Positions 52,781-64,000 of a DNA stretch of 64,000 bases are shown here, piece by piece. The stretch lies in contig OX463780.1 of assembly GCA_949825025.1 (NCBI GenBank), positions 18,821,480-18,885,479 of the forward strand, given 5' to 3'. Source of the stretch: Siphlonurus alternatus. Lineage: Eukaryota; Arthropoda; Insecta; Ephemeroptera; Siphlonuridae. Each line of letters opens with the position of its first letter. The stretch's first letter is position 1. The notes under the pieces were generated by a model. It searched no databases, had not been told where the DNA came from, and saw nothing but the letters and a program-made list of their open reading frames with translations. The position numbers were made by a program, and so were the translations under genes.

Positions 52781-53849
52781 CAAGAGGAACGCCCGTTTAT
52801 AATGCTAGCGTAAATGTGATTTGTTTTATAAAGCCGGATTTCAGTCTTCTTTTTTTTTTAATTGAGAAAAAATTATTTCAAAGAGGAAAATTATTTTTTA
52901 TTTTACTTTTTTAATAAATTGATAAAAATTGAAAACCAAAAAGGCTTGAAATTTTTCACCATGTATTTTTTTATATTTTTTAATATTTAATTTACTCTCC
53001 TTGATGTCTTTTTTAATAAAGATAAAAAAAATGCATATTGAGATCTTTCTAAATTCAAAGAATGAAAAATCTTATCTTCAAAAATAATATGTAAATTTAC
53101 GTTAAAAAAAATTAACAAAAGAAGAAACAGATGAGATAGACATATTATATTTAAAATAAAAAATCATTTTTAATTAAAATAGGCTTGGTTTAAAATCTGT
53201 CACTCAACAGATCATTTAAAATTTTAATTAGCTTTTCTTTTATACAATAATACCATATATAAAAATCAACTAAAAGAAACTCCCTGTAGGCCTATTTTGT
53301 CTTAAATCTAATTTAGTTTATAATTATTCTGTTTTTTGGTACAACATTTTGACTAATGGAGATCCATTGGAAGTCCGTAATATGCTTAGTGGCGCGGTTT
53401 GCAGTCTCAAGCAGAGAGAAAGGTGGGTGGGTGGAAACCTCAGAGAAAGAAGAATGAAAAGAGAGAAGAATGGAAGGGGGCGTGGTGTCTGACGCAGCCT
53501 CCACCCAAGATGCAAACACGACATGTAGTACGAAATATTAATAAGCAAACTGTACTGAATTGTAATACTATACACATTATCAGCGCATGGTGGGCGCTGT
53601 TTTTTTTTAAGGGAAATTTTTCGCCCTTTTTTTTCCGAAAAAGTTATACTTATAGACAGTTCAAAAAAACCCTCATTTTTTTTTTTTTTTTTTTAACAAG
53701 GATACAGCCCTATAAGCTTGGAGCTCGAGTCGGGGTAATGTGTAGGGATGTTTCAATGGTTCGATATGAAATTTAAATATAGCTGCTATATATACCTTCT
53801 ACAATTTTTCCATGTGAAAATGCCCAAAATGTACCCTATTGACATCCAC
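52781..53849. other. AT-rich stretch with a GC patch
   Basis: A GC-richer patch at 53385-53520 is AG-rich. Frames of 68-125 codons overlap it on both strands (53313-53776), with no recognisable domain and long homopolymer-coded stretches. A T run lies at 53676-53694. Confidence 0.5.
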
Positions 53850-53952
53850 TGTACAGTACGCCGCGGCGAAAGTGGCTTCCTCAACAATGCAAAGTGCATT
53901 GATGAGGAAGTGCATTATTGAGGAAGGCACTTTCACCGCGGCGTACTGTACA
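53850..53952. mobile_element. Compact 103-bp inverted-repeat element
   Basis: Ends TGTACAGTACGCCGCGGCGA and CGCGGCGTACTGTACA pair over about 42 bp with few mismatches (the arms also carry GCTTCCTCAA and its complement). A second, inner hairpin CCTCAACAATGCA/TGCATTGATGAGG overlaps the left arm. GC-rich termini in AT-rich DNA suggest a small MITE. Confidence 0.9.
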
Positions 53953-55140
53953 TGATAACTGTTTTGATATTGAAATAAGTTTCATTAATTCTTTAAAACT
54001 TCACTAATTATTATAAGAATACAATATTCAAACATCATATAATATATATTATATAAATTTTGCTACATTTTTTTTCTTAATATCATATATTTGAACTACC
54101 TACTGATATTATCCTATGTATATATAGCTCATAATTTATACTGAAAATGTACATAAGCTCTCTGTCTGTCTTTATATATGCGAGTTTAAGGGGTATAAGG
54201 GAATAGAGAGATAGAGAGGGATGCTGGGAGGAGCACATTATTCAAATTACCTTTGCTATATAAGTCGACATTCGCCGCCGCAGTAGACCAAATCCTCTAG
54301 CAAAGCACCACACAGATGATAGAGAAGAGGCGGCCAGCAGGCAAACGTTCAACAAAGACAGTAGCCATCGTCACCGCCCTGCCCACTTCTGCCACCCGGG
54401 GGATACTATGCATGCATTTATGATAATAATAAGCAAATAAGAAGACAGGTACATGCTACGTATATTCCTTCAGTAGCACTTTCCCTTTGTTCTCTTTCTT
54501 ATAACTGAAAGAGAATGTAAAATAACACAAAAAAAGGAGACACCTGAGACAGTTTGTGTTTTCTTGCACACTCATCGTATAAATGAATATTTAAATTTAT
54601 TCATATGTCGTATCATAATATTTAATGACTGTTTAGTAATATACAAAGAATATAAGTTTCCTGGAATGTATATTTTTATGTGTGCATTTTTAAATGTAAA
54701 CTGATTTACAAAATCAAACTGATTTTTTTTATTTAAATATCGCCTGCAAGAAGTAAATTGCTGCAACTTGCAGTACAAAAATGAAAAATGAGTAGCTTAT
54801 TATATATCTGACAAGAGCTCTTGAGAATAATAATGGAAAATAATGTAGTGACAGAGTAAAAATTCACATGAAATCAAGACTTTACAGAACTTTGCGGAAA
54901 TTTAACTATGAATTCTATTTAAAACGAAATACTTTAGAGCTTTAATATATATATATATATAGTAAAAATTCAACTTCACATAAATGTATACAACTGTACT
55001 TGAAAAAAAAGAACTATTATAATATATATTATTTATTTTATTTAAAACACAAAATTACCTTTAATTTAAACATATTATAAAATTTGCATTCCTTACCAAT
55101 TTTATATAATAACAATTTCGTAGACGTTATTATTTTCTGT
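53953..55140. other. AT-rich stretch with one GC-rich island
   Basis: TATATAAG at about 54258-54265 is followed by a GC-rich block to 54410 (GCCGCCGCAGTAG, GAGGCGGCCAGCAGG, CCGCCCTGCCCAC). It is promoter-like, but spacing to an initiator is not convincing. The rest is AT-rich. Confidence 0.35.
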
Positions 55141-55960
55141 GTATATGTCATGTGGAGTTATAATTGGACGTTTAGACTGGGCGGACTCGAGAGGTCACCG
55201 GCAGGTCATCACGCTCGCGGACAACCCCAGCACGCGCGGGTCCCGATGAAAGCAGACACGTTCCGTGCTGTTGATTGCAATAGGCGTGAAGTCTGTCAAA
55301 TCCAATGAGGTTTCATAACTGGAGGAGCAATTCTGACTTAGACTAGCAGATAGACGCCATATTGGATCTCTATAGCAATGTTCTCTTCTATATAAGTTGT
55401 TCTATATAAGATAGCTGTAAATTCATTTGTACGGAGATGAATGACAAGCTTCAACTTAAAAATGCCGCAGCGCCGCATTCTGACATCGCTCCATAAGGTT
55501 TGTTAGGAGAAAAATCTTATTTATTTTTTCATTCAAATTCTATGCTGCACAAAATCTCGAATATTTTTTATGTCGTGTAAAGTGATCTTTCCCGTAGCTC
55601 ATATGAATTATTAATCTTGCCCTTCATAAGAACCGTCGGAAAAAATTAAAAACCAGGTACCTCTGGGTTAAAGGATAGGAAGCTTGATAGAACATGTCGT
55701 CGCGCGCAGTTCGCGCGCTGGATTTTCATTGGCTGAGAGAATTGTGTCGTCAATGTTGAAGCTTCTCATTCAAGAAATGCCTATATGAAAAATAGAAATC
55801 CTTAATCGGTAAAAATGTTTTTGATCGTCAATCACAATGAAGGACTGCAGGTAAAGTTATATTGAACGAGCATTGAGCTGGTCATGACATTTTTCCCAGG
55901 TAAAATTAAAATTTCGCCCGGTATTATCTTTAAGTGATTTATATACATTGTATGTTAATT
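55141..55960. other. GC-rich patches of unknown nature
   Basis: 55170-55270 is GC-rich and CpG-rich (GGGCGGACTCGAGAGG, CACGCTCGCGGACAACC, CACGCGCGGGTCCC). A 74-codon plus-strand frame (55084-55308) crosses it without a recognised domain. A smaller CpG patch at about 55692-55725 contains CGTCGCGCGCAGTTCGCGCG followed by ATTGGCTGAG. These may be regulatory DNA, decayed exons or pieces of mobile elements. Confidence 0.35.
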
Positions 55961-55989
55961 TAGAGGATGGTTTGGCACTATTTTGATGA

Positions 55990-56650
55990 CATATTCACGC
56001 AGAAAAGTCCCAACACACCTACATGTGTAAAGACGGGTTGTACACTTTTTGCTTAAAAATCCCACGTAAAAAGTGTTAGATCTTAAGCAAAAAGTGTTAG
56101 AATTTACGCATTGTGTGTTGCGTTTTCAAAATGTGTAAGAACTAACACAAAGGTATTAAATGTTAAGATTTCAATGAGTAGAAGTCTACACATTAAGTGT
56201 GTAAGATGTATGGGTACGCCCAAGGTGTGTAAGATTTTAAGATGAAAGTGTGTAAAAAGTCAGTATACAAGAGTGTAACGAGAGAGGTAAAACTATGTTC
56301 TTAAAACTCAACACCTTTGGTGAGTAAAAGTTAAGCAACAAAACTGTTTAAAAAGTTGTTTTACACACCAAGCTAGGTAACTTCCTACACATGCATCTTA
56401 AACAACAACACACGAAATGTGTTAAGTTGGACTTAAGAATAAAAAGTATTAGAATCAACACATTGGTGCTTAAAATCTTACACACCTTCTTTTAAAATCC
56501 TACACATGCAACTTAAGCAGCAACACACGAAATGTGTTAAGCTGCTTTTTAGAATAAAACGTATAAGAATCAACACAGTAGTGCTTAAAACCTTACACAC
56601 TTTGTTTCAGTTTAAAGTCCTACACAGTTACACAGTTACACATCTGCGCA
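55990..56650. repeat. Palindromic TGTGT/ACACA repeat block, left
   Basis: A dense set of short words TGTGTAAGAT, TTAAG, CTTACACAC and AACACACGAAATGTGTTA. Within it, two direct units (from 56384 and from 56499, period 115 bp) share CCTACACATGCA, AACACACGAAATGTGTTAAG, AGAATCAACACA, TGCTTAAAA and CTTACACAC. Such multiplied subterminal words are typical of transposase-binding regions in some DNA transposons; that reading is inference. Confidence 0.8.
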
Positions 56651-57589
56651 AAGGATGCGCGCAGCGTCATCAGAGACAGGAATTTGCGACCGTTAGATCT
56701 GAAGTTCTTTGCTGTGTGTTTGCTCGCTTGTGTGTTAGTTCATCAATATCTGGATTTGATGAGGTTTTCGTTTCGTGATAGTTTAAATTTTGTAATATAT
56801 TACTTGTGAAAGTAAGTGCATGTTGTAATCGAGTTTTAGATAATGCGACAATAGTGTGTGAAGTGTGCGAGTGTGTAGCAGTGTATTGAAACTGTAGATT
56901 TGATTAAACGTTCGTTTAGGCGGGCAAGAAGCCGGGGAGTCGCCATGGCATAACCTTGTGTGCACTGAAAACCCAATAAAACCTCGAGTATTTGAGTGTA
57001 ATATGTGCAAGAATGCTTTCAGCATCAATTTATGTGCCGTTGTATTAATGAGTGTTTCAAGAAATATTGTCTAAAATATATTAATATAATTATATGTACA
57101 CCTACAAATGGTTATTAAAGTACGTACGAAATTTGTCTTTCTATTAAACTATAGAACTGCATAAAAAGTTTTTGTTTAATATAATCTACTTTTTTGTTAC
57201 TTGCATCATCATTTTTTTTACTCATGTGATATCTGTGTTCTTAAGTAATAAAAAAAAAATGCATTAATAAAAAAAAATGTAAATTTTAATTATATTTTAT
57301 CCATGAAACCACCTTTTTTTAAGCAAATACACAATTATCATAGTATAATTTATTATAACTATTTTTTAATTTTAGGATACTTAAGAGGATAGAAGCTGTT
57401 TTAAAAATACGGAAAAAAATCATAAATATAAGAGGAATAAATAATAATTCGAATAATAATTAGGCAGCCAAAAATTAGGAGATGTATTTTAATTTATAAT
57501 ATTCAATATGCTATCGTATACACTTATAAGTCTTCGAAAAGTTAAGAGACATGGCTATAGTATAATACTATTATAATATATATAAAATC
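56651..57589. other. Unique sequence between the two repeat blocks
   Basis: The first 350 bp are GC-richer (GCGCAAAGGATGCGCGCAGCG, GGCGGGCAAGAAGCCGGGG) and still rich in TGTGT words; the remainder is AT-rich. Frames of 81-90 codons lack recognisable domains. It may be the body of an element whose ends are the flanking blocks. Confidence 0.4.
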
Positions 57590-57935
57590 ATAAAATCCTA
57601 CACTGCAGGTGCGTAGAAAGCTACGCACAAAAGCTTAGAAAACTAAACACTAGGTGCGTAGAAAGCTACACACAAAAAGCTTAGCAGCCTACACTCTTGG
57701 GGCGTAGAATCTTACACCAAGTGTGTAACATTTTAAGCAGTTCTGTGTAGAACTTTACGCTCAAGGGGTGTTGGATCTTACGCTCAAAAATTTAGAATCC
57801 AACACACTAAATGTGTAAAAATTTAAACATCTTGATGTGTTGAACTCTAAACTCCCGTGTGTGTAAGATTTAAGGATTTTTCCTTTGAGGTACAAAAACA
57901 ACACAGTAAATGTGTTGCTTTTTAGGATATTTGCT
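57590..57935. repeat. Palindromic TGTGT/ACACA repeat block, right
   Basis: Three units of about 45 bp start near 57608, 57653 and 57699 (GGTGCGTAGAAAGCTAC, CACAAAAGCTTAG, with the third unit GGGGCGTAGAATC). Further words AAGTGTGTAACATTTTAAG, CCAACACACTAAATGTGTAA and AACACAGTAAATGTGTTG follow. The vocabulary matches the left block. Confidence 0.8.
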
Positions 57936-59455
57936 TTAAATATTTTCTGAGTGTTGTTATATTATATATATATGAAATGAAATTATATGGATACAGTGTA
58001 TCTTTGGTTATCGACCATGATAGGCAAAATGAATTTGCCAACAAGCATTGCCAGCAACTAAAATCACTCCAATTTCAATAAATTTTTACCATACTTGTTA
58101 TTAATACTGAACCTCTTTTTAAAATCTCCTTGCTCCTTTTGTATACGTTCGCCAGTTTTGGAGGTTGGGTCATCACGTTTTAGTTCTACAAAATTCGTGA
58201 ATGCAACACGGAGAAACCTTTTTCTGATGTAGCCACGATGACAGCTAACAATAATTAGATAGAGGACAAAAATGTCCCCTTGTACCCATGCCCATGCAAC
58301 ATCGTGACTTTAATAAAATAAATAGATAATTACTGCATGTTTAAAGCTTTTCTCGACACTTTGCTTACTGTTTTTCCGCTGTAAAATTAATTTATTTTGT
58401 CATATATCATATATATAAAAAAATTATTGAGTTGTGACAATTTGATGCACAAGAATAAAAAATTCGATCATTAAAAACTCAAATTAACAATCTTCACAAC
58501 ACCTCTGAAAATTTAAATTTGACTTTTCAAACCATGAATTGTTAATACAGTATATTTATATTTTATTTCCATATTAAACACGTACGTTTTTTTTTATTTT
58601 ATTTCATGAAATCAGTAACAAAAATACACTTTATTGGAGAGCAAATTTTTAATTTTATTATTTCATCGTTTCATTATAAAAGAAATGCTGCAGGGCAATT
58701 CTAACAAATTGAATTTATATATTATTTTTTACCAAACACTTTTTATGTCAATGAATATAAGTTAATACATTTGTCAAAAAAAGTATAATAAAAAAATTAC
58801 CAGCATTTAAATATAAATATTATACATCTTTTATGTAAGTATATAAAATTAATGTCATAATTTTAATATTATATCAACTAACAAAAAAGTTAGTGTTAGA
58901 ATTGGCTTGTAATATTAAATCCCTTACGGGTTTAAAATAAAAAAAAATGTTTTACGAATTCTACAATGCGGTAAACCATAAAACAGCGTACTGAAGTTGC
59001 ACACCATTATATTTTGCATAAACATTACCACCAACCTTTTTTCCCTTCTTCACGTAACAAAAATAAGCACCAAGGGATAGTAGAAATTCTTTGCTTACCT
59101 GTGAACAAAAGAGAGAACAATATAAATTTAAAAATATATTAATAAAAGGACACATATGGTTTATATAAACCACATAAAAGAGAGATTTTACATAGTATTA
59201 TATTATATATAAAATTTACATACATGCAGTCATAACATTAAAGCACCCGAGGATATATATTTTATCGACGTCTATCCAAGCATTCTGCGACTTTGAAGGT
59301 TCAGCCTCAAGTATAATATAAGCTGCGAAGAAGATAACTCATTATATAAGACTAAATTGTAATTGAATTTAGTCTTATATTATAAAAGCTTATATTATAT
59401 ATTATATCTTGTGTAAAATAAGTTCCTTTGTATTAAGATTTCTACAGCACAATAG

Positions 59456-59457
<2 letters not shown>
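57936..59457. other. AT-rich stretch with small hairpin
   Basis: At 59345-59379 a hairpin with 14-bp arms (TATAAGACTAAATT / AATTTAGTCTTATA) and a 7-base loop. No gene recognised. Confidence 0.6.

Positions 59458-59517
<60 letters not shown>
59458..59517. repeat. (TA)n microsatellite, about 30 units
   Basis: Uninterrupted TA tract. Confidence 0.98.
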
Positions 59518-59518
<1 letters not shown>

Positions 59519-60872
59519 CGTAAATTTTAATAGAATGTATTGAATTTTACTCAAAAGATAACTTCAATTATTGTCAGGTTTAGATTTGTTTTAATTAATA
59601 AATGTTAGTCAGCGATTTTTTTATTTTATCTATTAATTAAAGACAATTTAATTTCCTTTTAGACTCAAAGACTCTACTAGATGTCAGTCTGCAAATGATA
59701 TATAATCCTGAAAATTATAGAACTTATTTACCTCGAAAGTGTCAAAAGCTCTAACCAGGCTTTGTTTAATAATTGCGCGAGCACCCACTGCAAAATCGAG
59801 TCCATCATGATTGTTGTTAAGGTCAGTAAGTTCTATCTCCTATTTGAAAATGCATGATTTTTGTTTTCCTTGATTTTTATATTTGTTTTAAACAAAATTA
59901 TGTATTTCACTACATTTTTGTATACTGTACTTAATTGTACTTGTTAGTTATGCGACCTATTTTGAGCAGAACCGAAATTGGCGGTATCCTAATTTTTTTA
60001 ATATCCAAAATATAATTTATTTTTTGTGAGAAGCAATGATTTTGTTGCTTTGGTTCACAATCAATTCAACAGATATTTTTGTATATGCTGCATTAGAAAA
60101 ATTTATTGTGCTAGAAAAAATTGCATCATATGTATGTTTATGAATTACGAAATAACAAACATGACATAGTACATTCATAGGGCCTAGGTGAAAGCCTAGA
60201 TATTTAGAGCCACATACAGTTCATATTTTGGTGATATATAGATATACACGGAGTGGAAAATATGATTTAATATAATAATATATTATATATTAAAGGAATT
60301 TTGTGTAATTATTATTACTATTAACTCAGCAATGCTTCAATTTGAAGGAAAAGGAATACAGAATGGAACAATTGAAAAGCACCTGTAAATAACTTCAACT
60401 TGAGAATTATATATTATACAATTCTCACTCATCATCAAAATTCTGACGTTTCAATAGAGTTTCAAATCGATGCAGTCATATTGTTATGTCAGCATGTTTA
60501 CTAAAACACGTGTGGAGTAAAATAAAAAATGACATGTATACGAAAATGTGTGGGGTGTTTCCCCCTTGAGTCACGTCGTGATTGCCCCCCGGAGCGACCG
60601 CCACACGCAAGCAACATTATGAAGATATAACAATATGTAATCTAAATTAGAGTAGACATTTTCATTACAACAAAGGGAAATATTAGCATTATTGTGTCTT
60701 TATTTAAAATTAGGGACAACAATAGTTCTTTCTTTTCCTCAAAATTTCTAACCCGTATAACAAATTTTAGGAATATATATATAAAAATACAACGCCTAAA
60801 TTTAGCTGTAAATATTGGAATAAATGTAAAAAATATGTTTATTTGTTTATTGAATTCCATACACAATAAACT
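59518..60872. other. AT-rich stretch with one GC patch
   Basis: A GC-richer patch at 60540-60615 (CTTGAGTCACGTCGTGATTG, CCCCGGAGCGACCG) ends in GCAAGCAA. No gene recognised. Confidence 0.55.
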
Positions 60873-61208
60873 GAGCAGCGTAGGCACATTGGTAGCGCGC
60901 CTGCCTTGCATGAGGAAGGTTGCGGGTTCGAATCCCGGTCTAGGGTGACATACTTTTCACCACTTTTCCGAGGTTTGGACAAGTGCCCTTCATTCGGGAG
61001 GTGCATTTTAGGTTGTGCCGGACTTCCTGCTACAAGCTTCCATGATTTCCTGTAGCTAACATGCTGAATGGCGGGAAATTTTAATTAGGACATGGCCGCT
61101 CGTATTCGTACGATTTTGTTATAGCAATACTGTTGTTAAGTTTGAATGCTTACGCTAATAGCAGGATATGCTGTAATAAGCTAACATTGTAAATAAAATA
61201 AAAATAAA
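60873..61208 (+). mobile_element. tRNA-derived SINE, copy B (intact Pol III boxes)
   Basis: A-box-like AGGCACATTGG at 60882-60892 and a perfect B box GGTTCGAATCC at 60925-60935, about 33 bases apart, inside a tRNA-like head with CCTGCCTTGCATGAGG resembling a tRNA-Ala anticodon arm. The body (TTTGGACAAGTG, CCTTCATTCGGGAGG, TGCTGAATGGCGGGAAA, GACATGGCCGCTCGTATTCG) aligns along its full length with copy A at 5603-5930. The end is an AAATAAAATAAAAATAAAC tail. AATAAAC just before the head and at the end of the tail may be a target duplication, though the tail composition makes this ambiguous. Confidence 0.92.
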
Positions 61209-62814
61209 CATATGCAATATGTTTTTTATATAACAAAAGATCTCTTGAAAATACAATATTATTGATTACAATATCAAAAACCTGACATATATAAAACGTA
61301 TACAGTATATATGGTACTGTGTACATAAGCTTTAAAAAAATTGATATAAATCTATTGAATTGTTGAATTGTTTTTAACATACTTATATAATAGATAAGAT
61401 AATATAAAATATTTTTATTCCTTCTTTTTTCTGTGTTTAGTTATAAATAAATTTAAAACATTTTTTTGTTATCTGATTCATCTTGAAATGGATTACTTTT
61501 TATCTGACAGATTCTTTTATTTCTTTTGCACTTTGATGAAAGTTTGCGTGTGGTGGTATATCCCGGTACATGGCATGCTGCTTGGGGTAGTCAGGGGGAG
61601 AGGAGGGGAGTATAGCTATCACATCACAGTGAGTTAGCGTGACATGAGGAAGCGAGGAGCGGCTTGAGATAATCAGAATGGAGTAGCGAGCCCTCACAGC
61701 TAAACCCCCCCATGTATTGATGATTTTGTTACAGTAAGTTTTTGTACTACCAAACTTAGAAACGTCTTTTTTTAAATGAACTCAAAGATAGTGTTAGGAA
61801 AATTAAAAAAAAATAAAATCGTAACTACGTCAAACTTAATACATTTTAGTGTTTCAAAGATACTCTTGAAATATCAGCTTCAATAGAAATTTCAAATATA
61901 TATTATATCACGATTAAATTGTAAATGTATGGTTTCTTTGATCAAGAGTGGCTACATGGAGTAAATGACTGGGTATAGTTAACCCCAATACTTAATACTA
62001 TAGAACATCACATTTTTCAAAATAAAGGGGTATATTTTTCATAGCTAATTTAAGAATACAAAGTTCAACGCGTACCCCCCCCCCCAAACCAACTTCCTCT
62101 CATTCTTTTATGATCCACCCCAGGTCTTTGAGGTAACTAACTTTGGTTTATTAATTTTCAATTGGTGTAGCATGCACCTTTAAATGAAACAACTACCTTA
62201 ATTAAATTACTATATTTTCCGTTGTAATATATAAAAGTTTTACTTTATCCAAGTACATTATAAATATAAAGCTCTAAAGCCAAAAGTAATATCGTTCTAT
62301 TAACTTTAAAGTACACTAAAGTATAAAAAATTAACTTTATATATAATTTTATATCCTAGTTTGATAAAAGTTTGTAATAGAAAACGAGTTGATAATCCAG
62401 ATTGATTGTATTTTATTTGATCTTAATCCAAGAAGAATAGTTGCAATTAATATTGTCTAATATAAAACAAGTACAAGCTTCTAATCAATCTCATCTTCAC
62501 TTGAACAACTTTTGTGGTAACAAGATTTTTTTTTTTTTAAGTTTAATCCTCTAAAATAAAGTTTTAACAAAATGCACTGATGCTAAGCTTAGAATGCAAA
62601 AAATTGGTGGCTTAAAGTTAACTTTGTAACGAAGTAAGAAGTATACGTATTAAAAGTGATAGAAGATTATTAGAGAAAATTCAACGCTTTGTAATTGATG
62701 CAGAAGTGAATATAACCTAATGTTATTGTCGAGTTTGTTATGGTAAATTTTTAAAAAAAATTTTAATCAAACCCTAACTGGGTACTTCTACTTACTAATT
62801 ACTCACTAAGTTTG
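61209..62814. other. AT-rich stretch with one GC-rich island
   Basis: A GC-richer island at about 61540-61710 (TGGCATGCTGCTTGGGG, GGGGGAGAGGAGGGGAG, GCGAGGAGCGG) has a 65-codon minus-strand frame with no recognised domain. A C run lies at 62076-62088. Otherwise AT-rich. Confidence 0.5.
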
Positions 62815-63160
62815 ACTCCCCGAACCTTCCGAAACCTTATAACTTAGCGGTTCGCGGGCTCTTCCGGAACGGAGGCGGCCACGGCCTTGCATTCCATCCC
62901 GGCATTTGTCTGCGACTGAGAGAAACGTGGAAACCTCAGCTAGGATGGACGCTACAGCTTTTGTCAATGAACCGGAAGTGCAATGATTTAAAGCCAGGGG
63001 AATCACATATATATAGTGGAAAAGCACAACGATTTAACCCTGGGTGGGAAACGTGGTTTTGGTTGAAAATGGTCACCCATCCAACTACTAACCATGCTCG
63101 GCGTTGCTTGGCTTCGGTGATCTGACGAGACCCGGTGAAGCGCACTGCGCCACACACCCA
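62815..63160 (-). mobile_element. 5S rRNA-derived SINE (SINE3-like) with arthropod core
   Basis: Read on the minus strand from 63160, the head resembles 5S rRNA: CTCGTCAGATCACCGAAG, then AGCCAAGCAACGCCG (box A, 63113-63099), then GTAGTTGGATGGGTGACC (box C, 63088-63071). The body follows, then the hairpin core (arms CTGAG and CTCAG, 62916-62939), CAAATGCCGGGATGG and AAGGCCGTGGCCGCC. The 5S resemblance is seen directly. The core and CCGGGATGG block match what I recall of a widespread arthropod SINE segment. The 5S part lacks the full 5-prime and 3-prime stems, so it is not a 5S gene. Two overlapping minus-strand frames here are artefacts. The 3-prime limit is approximate. Confidence 0.82.
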
Positions 63161-64000
63161 CTTTAATCAATTAAGCATTAAATGTCACTAAAAATAATTT
63201 TTTTCTTAAAATTAAAGTATTTCGTCCAGAGTAAGAGTCTTTCATTTTTTAAATTCCAATATTTTGAATACAACATTTACATAAAATTTTATTGAAATTT
63301 CAATTTATTTCAAATTTATAACTTGTCATCTATAATAAGAATGACATGTATATTAAATCATTTTAATAAAATTTTAATGTTAAAATTAACTTAATTGTTT
63401 AACTGCCAAACACTATAAAATACTTTTAAAAAATATTGAAATCAGCACAGTCACATCTGTGTCTTGCCCTCATCCCTCGCTTATTAGTAACCATCCAGCT
63501 TCATTGGTCTATTATATTTATAAATTATAAAACTACTACATCGAAGAGGTATTGTTATTGAGAGCAGACAATGCTGTACAGTGAGTAGCCTACATTTGTA
63601 TCAGCAGGGGTAATGGCGGCCAATTTCGAAGATCAATGCATTAATTTGTTCTTGTGGAGAAGTTTGCTACATTCAAGGCAACAATGGTGGCTCTGAGATT
63701 ATGTCAGCAAGAAGTTATAGTCGATAGTCGTAAGTTTGGCCAATTTAGTATATAATTATTATATAGCAAATCCTTCAGTACCTCAGAGGTATATATATAT
63801 TATATAATGTAAGTTATTTTATACCGCAAGTAATACGCTATTGGAGTTTTTTAACTCATTTATCAACGCTAACAGAAATTGAGCTTGTATAATAAATATA
63901 TACTATATATTATATCAAAATTTACTCGTGCTTCTCCGAAAATAATTTATACTTATTTTCAATTATGTAAAATTATGGTGTGTCTGATATACATTTACAC
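63161..64000. other. AT-rich stretch
   Basis: No gene or element recognised up to the end of the window. Confidence 0.6.

Noticed and set aside
53399..53776. 125-codon plus-strand protein
   Set aside because: Includes long homopolymer-coded Phe and Lys runs and no recognisable domain; overlapping frames exist on the other strand.
54258..54300. TATATAAG followed by GC-rich DNA as a core promoter
   Set aside because: The nearest initiator-like CAGTA is only about 22 bp downstream and no transcript unit is visible.
60873..60950. Functional tRNA-Ala gene
   Set aside because: The boxes are good but the anticodon and acceptor stems do not form, and the sequence continues as a SINE shared with 5.6 kb.
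63065..63160. 5S rRNA gene on the minus strand
   Set aside because: Only the internal promoter part resembles 5S; the outer stems are missing and a SINE body follows.

Overview
The window is AT-rich animal nuclear DNA with no convincing protein-coding gene. None of the open frames reaches 130 codons. Most are translated microsatellites, homopolymer runs, arms of inverted repeats or random AT-rich frames. Long GA/CT, AT and ATTT arrays, tRNA- and 5S-derived SINEs and many small DNA transposons fit an arthropod. The 5S-derived SINE carries a core (a CTGAGG...CCTCAG hairpin next to a CCGGGATGG-like block) that I recall from arthropod genomes. The species cannot be named. The region reads as intergenic or long-intron sequence.

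Layout. 0-8 kb: a near-perfect tandem duplication (518-848), a transposon end (1382-1474), a complete 812-bp hAT-type non-autonomous element with an 8-bp target duplication (3537-4348), a (TA)n tract abutting a 73-bp palindrome (4790-4915), a tRNA-derived SINE (5603-5930) and a long foldback element (6720-7040). 8-30 kb: mostly plain AT-rich DNA with GC-richer islands, several next to long GA/CT tracts, plus a short palindrome (14258-14330), a small inverted-repeat element (18901-19056) and a decayed 5S-type SINE (23795-23935). 29.7-41.5 kb: an inverted-repeat element (29755-29876), large AT and ATTT arrays (33.1-33.5 kb), and two long foldback elements close together (40528-40891 and about 41098-41462). 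42.7-45.5 kb: a CpG-rich island and a cluster of three MITEs.

46489-49444 is the most striking object: a foldback element of about 2.96 kb. Each arm begins with nine 15-bp units arranged as near mirror images and holds three roughly 80-bp internal units. The centre carries a 312-bp AAAT array and a decayed Cys-rich reading frame that may be the remnant of its former protein.

49.4-64 kb: a (GA)n tract beside a GC-rich island (52.3-52.8 kb), a compact palindrome (53850-53952), two blocks of palindromic TGTGT/ACACA repeats (about 56.0-56.65 and 57.59-57.93 kb), a second tRNA-derived SINE with both internal Pol III boxes (60873-61208) and a 5S-derived SINE on the minus strand (about 62815-63160).

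There is no set of genes acting together. The signals are mobile elements, simple repeats and possible regulatory islands. TGACGTCA and GCAAGCAA are each seen nine times, well above a simple composition-based expectation; several TGACGTCA copies lie inside foldback arms.
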